Positions 61,044-64,000 of a stretch of 64,000 bases of DNA are shown here, piece after piece. The stretch is from positions 186,001 through 250,000 of the forward strand of contig NZ_JAPVQY010000003.1 of NCBI RefSeq assembly GCF_027257875.1. The letters are read 5' to 3'. The translations under genes were made by a program, and so were the position numbers. The DNA is from Burkholderia sp. IMCC1007. Its GTDB lineage: Bacteria > Pseudomonadota > Gammaproteobacteria > Burkholderiales > Burkholderiaceae. Under the pieces are notes generated by a model. The model was not told the origin of the DNA. It saw only the letters and a program-made list of their open reading frames with translations, and did no database searches. The stretch's first letter is position 1. Each line of letters begins with the position of its first letter.

Positions 61044-61700
61044 TCAGGCCGCGGCCTTGCGCGTCGCGTCGATCAGCGGCACGCCGGTCAGCTTCTGCAG
61101 TTCGTCGAACGACAGGTCGGTGAAGATCTCGCTCACCGCGAGGCCGTCGGCCGTCACGTCGAGCACGGCGAGATCCGTATAGATGCGGCTCACGCACTGC
61201 ACGCCGGTCACCGGATATGAGCACGCCGCGACGATCTTGCTCTCGCCCTGCTTCGTCAGGTGCTCCATCATCACGAACACCTGCTTCGCGCCGATCGCGA
61301 GGTCCATCGCGCCGCCGACGGCCGGAATCGCATCCGGCGCACCGGTGTGCCAGTTCGCGAGGTCGCCGTTCGCCGACACCTGGAACGCGCCGAGCACGCA
61401 GTAGTCGAGATGGCCGCCGCGCATCATCGCGAACGAATCGGAGTGATGGAAATACGCGCCGCCGGTGAGCAGCGTCACGTGCTGCTTGCCGGCGTTGATC
61501 AGTTCGTCGTCTTCCTCGCCGGGCGCGGGCGCCGGGCCCATGCCGAGCAGGCCGTTCTCGCTGTGCAGGAAGATTTCCTTGCTCGGGTCGAGGTGGTTCG
61601 CCACCAGCGTCGGCACGCCGATGCCGAGGTTCACATACGCGCCTTCGGGGATGTCCAGCGCGACGCGCTTGGCCATTTCATCGCGGGTCAGTCGTTTCAT
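61044..61700 (-). CDS. pcaJ: 3-Oxoadipate CoA-transferase, subunit B
   Basis: A 218-residue beta subunit with catalytic Glu48 (LHSENGLLG) and the LGIGVPTLVANHL region. Activates 3-oxoadipate with CoA from succinyl-CoA. Start at 61700, just after pcaI. Confidence 0.9.
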   Translation of the reverse strand: MKRLTRDEMAKRVALDIPEGAYVNLGIGVPTLVANHLDPSKEIFLHSENGLLGMGPAPAPGEEDDELINAGKQHVTLLTGGAYFHHSDSFAMMRGGHLDYCVLGAFQVSANGDLANWHTGAPDAIPAVGGAMDLAIGAKQVFVMMEHLTKQGESKIVAACSYPVTGVQCVSRIYTDLAVLDVTADGLAVSEIFTDLSFDELQKLTGVPLIDATRKAAA

Positions 61701-61710
61701 CTTGGTCTCC

Positions 61711-62427
61711 TCAGGCGGCTTGGGATGCGGCACGTTCGGCGGCCAGCTCGGCCGCATGCGCGGCCTGCGGCACTTCGACGACGCGCTGCACGAAAATGCC
61801 CGGCGTCACGATGTGTTCCGGGTTCAGCCCGCCAAGCGGCACGACTTCCGACACCTGCACGATCGCGACCTTTGCGGCGCTGGCCATGATCGGCCCGAAA
61901 TTGCGCGCCGTCTTGCGATACACGAGGTTGCCCCAGCGATCGCCCTTGTACGCCTTCACCAGCGCGAAATCGGCGTGGATCGGCGTCTCGAACACGTACG
62001 ACTTGCCGTCGATCACGCGCGTTTCCTTGCCTTCCGCGAGCTTCGTGCCGAAGCCCGTCGGCGTGAAGAAGCCGCCGATGCCGGCGCCCGCCGCGCGGAT
62101 GCGCTCCGCGAGGTTGCCCTGCGGCACGAGCTCCAGCTCGATTTCGCCGGCGCGGTACAGCGCGTCGAACACCTGCGAGTCGCTCTGGCGCGGGAACGAG
62201 CAGATGATCTTGCGCACCCGCTTCGCCTTGAGCAGCGCCGCGAGGCCCGTCTCGCCGTTACCCGCGTTGTTGTTGACGATCGTCAGGCCGCGCGCGCCCT
62301 GCTCGATCAGCGCGTCGATCAGCTCGGACGGCATGCCTGCCGTGCCGAAGCCGCCGATCATGATGGTCGCGCCGTCGTGGACGTCCGCGACCGCCGATTG
62401 AAGCGATTCGAAAATCTTGTTGACCAT
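61711..62427 (-). CDS. pcaI: 3-Oxoadipate CoA-transferase, subunit A
   Basis: A 238-residue alpha subunit with DGATIMIGGFGTAGMPSEL and the ARNFGPIMASAAKVAIVQV region. Forms the heterodimer with PcaJ. The 3-oxoadipyl-CoA thiolase pcaF is not in this window. The PcaR-type operator lies about 100 bases upstream. Confidence 0.9.
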   Translation of the reverse strand: MVNKIFESLQSAVADVHDGATIMIGGFGTAGMPSELIDALIEQGARGLTIVNNNAGNGETGLAALLKAKRVRKIICSFPRQSDSQVFDALYRAGEIELELVPQGNLAERIRAAGAGIGGFFTPTGFGTKLAEGKETRVIDGKSYVFETPIHADFALVKAYKGDRWGNLVYRKTARNFGPIMASAAKVAIVQVSEVVPLGGLNPEHIVTPGIFVQRVVEVPQAAHAAELAAERAASQAA

Positions 62428-62528
62428 GTCTCTTCCTGATACGAACCCGCGGCACGATGCGCGGCCTGTCGAGGGGACACGCGCGTCGCGCGTGCCGCGC
62501 CGGAGGCCTTAGTCGACCCTCGGCTTTT

Positions 62529-62562
62529 GTTCGCTATTCGAACCGAGATTCGATTAGCGAAC
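62529..62562. promoter_or_regulatory. PcaR/IclR-type operator before pcaI
   Basis: GTTCGCTATTCGAA, a six-base gap, then TTCGATTAGCGAAC: almost perfect inverted repeats with the GTTCG(C/A)TA core expected for PcaR/PcaU-type IclR regulators. It lies about 100-135 bases before pcaI and just after pobA. No IclR gene is in the window. Confidence 0.75.
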
Positions 62563-62572
62563 GATGGGCCGA

Positions 62573-63805
62573 TCATAGAGTCGCGCACAGCGCGTTGTCA
62601 AGGCGGGATCCCTCGGGGGTCGCCGCATCGTCGAACGGCAGGCCGACGTAGTTTTCGGCCAGCGACTGCGCGGCGGCCCGCGAGCGGGTCACGTATTTCA
62701 GTTCCGCGAGCTTCAGCCGGTTGACGAACGGCGTGTCGTCCGGCGACGCATGCAGCATGTTCGTCATGAAGTACGAGAAGTGCTCGGCGCGCCACACGCG
62801 CTCGAGGCAGGTCGCCGAATAGCGCTCGAGCGGCGTCGCGTCGCCGTTCCGGTAGCGCGCGCCCAGCGCGCGGGACAGCGCGCGGACGTCGGCCACCGCC
62901 AGGTTCATCCCCTTCGCGCCGGTCGGCGGCACGATGTGCGCGGCGTCGCCGGCGAGGAACAGCCGCCCGTGCTGCATCGTCTCCGACACGAAGCTGCGCA
63001 TCGGCGTCACGCTCTTCTGCGTGATCCGGCCCTCGGTCGGCGTCCAGCCGGTGTCGTTCGAGAAGCGCGTGTGCAGTTCGTCCCAGATCCGCGCGTCGGA
63101 CCATTCGGCGAGGTTCTCGTCGGGCTTGCACTGCAGGTACAGGCGCGTGACCGTCGGCGAGCGCATCGAAAACAGCGCGAAGCCGTTCGCGTGATGCGCA
63201 TAGACGAGCTCGTCGAGCGACGGTGCCGCGTCGGCGAGGATGCCGAGCCACGCGAACGGGTAGACGCGCTCGAACGTATTCAGCCGCTCGGCCGGAATCG
63301 TCTGCCGCGCGATGCCGTGGAAGCCGTCGCAGCCGGCGATGTAGTCGCAGTCGATGCGGTCGGCGCGGCCGTCCGCGTGCTTGAACGTGACGAACGGGTG
63401 CTCGCTTTCGACGTCGTGCAGCGCGACGTCGCTGACTTCGAAGTGCATCTGGTGGCCATGCGCGTCGCCGGCCGCGATCAGGTCGCGCACGACTTCATGC
63501 TGGCTGTAGACGGTAATCGCGCGGCCGCCGGTCAGGCCGCTGAGGTCGATGCGATGGCGCCGGCCGGAGAACAGCAGCTCGATCCCGTGATGCTCGAGCC
63601 CTTCGCGGCGCATCCGGTCGCCGAGGCCGGCTTCGTTCAGCGTGTCGACCGTGCCCTGCTCCAGCACGCCGGCGCGGATGCGGTTCTCGCAGTATTCGCG
63701 CGAACGCGCTTCGACGAGGATGGAATCGACGCCTTGCAGGCGCAGCAGGTGGGAAAGCAGAAGGCCGGACGGACCGGCGCCGATGATCGCGACTTGGGTA
63801 CGCAT
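62573..63805 (-). CDS. pobA: 4-Hydroxybenzoate 3-monooxygenase
   Basis: A 410-residue FAD monooxygenase. GAGPSGLLLSHLLRLQGVDS at the N-terminus, the NADPH/FAD segment CDYIAGCDGFHGIARQTIP and LFLAGDAAHIVPPTGAKGMN all match PobA. Hydroxylates 4-hydroxybenzoate to protocatechuate, the entry of the pca pathway. Divergent from the regulator at 63923. Start at 63805 (MRTQVAIIG). Confidence 0.93.
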   Translation of the reverse strand: MRTQVAIIGAGPSGLLLSHLLRLQGVDSILVEARSREYCENRIRAGVLEQGTVDTLNEAGLGDRMRREGLEHHGIELLFSGRRHRIDLSGLTGGRAITVYSQHEVVRDLIAAGDAHGHQMHFEVSDVALHDVESEHPFVTFKHADGRADRIDCDYIAGCDGFHGIARQTIPAERLNTFERVYPFAWLGILADAAPSLDELVYAHHANGFALFSMRSPTVTRLYLQCKPDENLAEWSDARIWDELHTRFSNDTGWTPTEGRITQKSVTPMRSFVSETMQHGRLFLAGDAAHIVPPTGAKGMNLAVADVRALSRALGARYRNGDATPLERYSATCLERVWRAEHFSYFMTNMLHASPDDTPFVNRLKLAELKYVTRSRAAAQSLAENYVGLPFDDAATPEGSRLDNALCATL

Positions 63806-63922
63806 TGTTCGTCTCCAGAACATTGGTTCGAGTAATGGAACACATTTGAGCGCTTTCCCGACTATGCGGCAACGCGATTCAGGAGATATGTTGTATGCGT
63901 TTTTAAGATACTGGCCCTGGCG

Positions 63923-64000
63923 ATGGAACCGCTCGATCTGAACCTGATTCCGTACCTCGTCGCGCTCGACGACACGCGCAACGTGAGCCGCGCCGGCGAC
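63923..64000 (+). CDS. LysR family regulator, start only (cut by window edge)
   Basis: The first 26 residues (MEPLDLNLIPYLVALDDTRN...) match the N-terminus of LysR proteins of the NodD/PcaQ-like group, with the helix-turn-helix just beginning (NVSRAGD). Divergent from pobA with 117 bases between them, so a regulator of pobA is likely. The rest is beyond the window. Confidence 0.7.
   Translation, partial: MEPLDLNLIPYLVALDDTRNVSRAGD

Overview
The window is GC-rich DNA (AT-rich only in short patches) with dense, strongly GC3-biased genes. The gene types (DUF1302/DUF1329 pair, many MFS and LysR genes, protocatechuate genes, polar amino-acid ABC genes, DmeRF, ChrBA) suggest a beta-proteobacterium of the Burkholderia type, probably a secondary chromosome. 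No rRNA, tRNA, CRISPR array or intact transposase was seen. Assignments rest on motifs and remembered family features, since no database search was possible.

Layout: (1) 1-8.7 kb, minus strand: DUF1302 and DUF1329 envelope proteins, a RidA protein and a PhyH-type dioxygenase, then an operon for a Tat-exported flavin amine oxidase, a diheme cytochrome c, a membrane protein and a TetR regulator. The two main transcription units share one conserved upstream element. (2) 8.7-11.2 kb: an OmpR-type two-component system, a 36-bp tandem repeat and a small membrane protein with an apparent frameshift. (3) 11.4-20.6 kb: a sugar-acid catabolism cluster (two MFS transporters, LysR, PdxA-like, rhamnonate-dehydratase-like, DHDPS-like, beta-propeller, lactonase-like amidohydrolase), with a 9-bp tandem repeat between two convergent genes. 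(4) 20.6-27 kb: mixed genes including a GNAT enzyme, a secreted beta-propeller, dctA and an MFS exporter. (5) 27-38.3 kb: metal resistance (dmeR-dmeF with two G-tract operators, a broken rcnA remnant, chrB-chrA and a ChrB-C paralogue), cupredoxin, more propellers, a DUF3182 protein and a hydrolase.

(6) 38.4-55.5 kb is the most mosaic part: a low-GC triple-PAS protein without output domain, two LysR genes, a HAD hydrolase and a seven-gene minus-strand operon (polar amino-acid ABC transporter, class III aminotransferase, two-subunit CoA-transferase, thiolase) that makes sense as a beta-amino-acid degradation route. The promoter and first codons of the 42.4-kb LysR gene recur, decayed, upstream of that operon. 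An MFS pseudogene, a DauR-like regulator, an internally deleted ornithine-cyclodeaminase-family gene, a threonine-synthase-like enzyme, an asparaginase and a LivK-type binding protein follow. (7) 55.7-64 kb: a LysE exporter, a small unknown protein and the 4-hydroxybenzoate/protocatechuate branch (pobA, pcaIJ, pcaBDC, a pcaK-like transporter), with a near-perfect inverted repeat of the PcaR/IclR type before pcaI. pcaHG and pcaF are not in the window.

The parts most worth follow-up are the amine-oxidase/cytochrome/DUF1302-1329 regulon, the beta-amino-acid operon with its duplicated LysR promoter, and the fossil genes (rcnA, the ornithine-cyclodeaminase-family gene, MFS).
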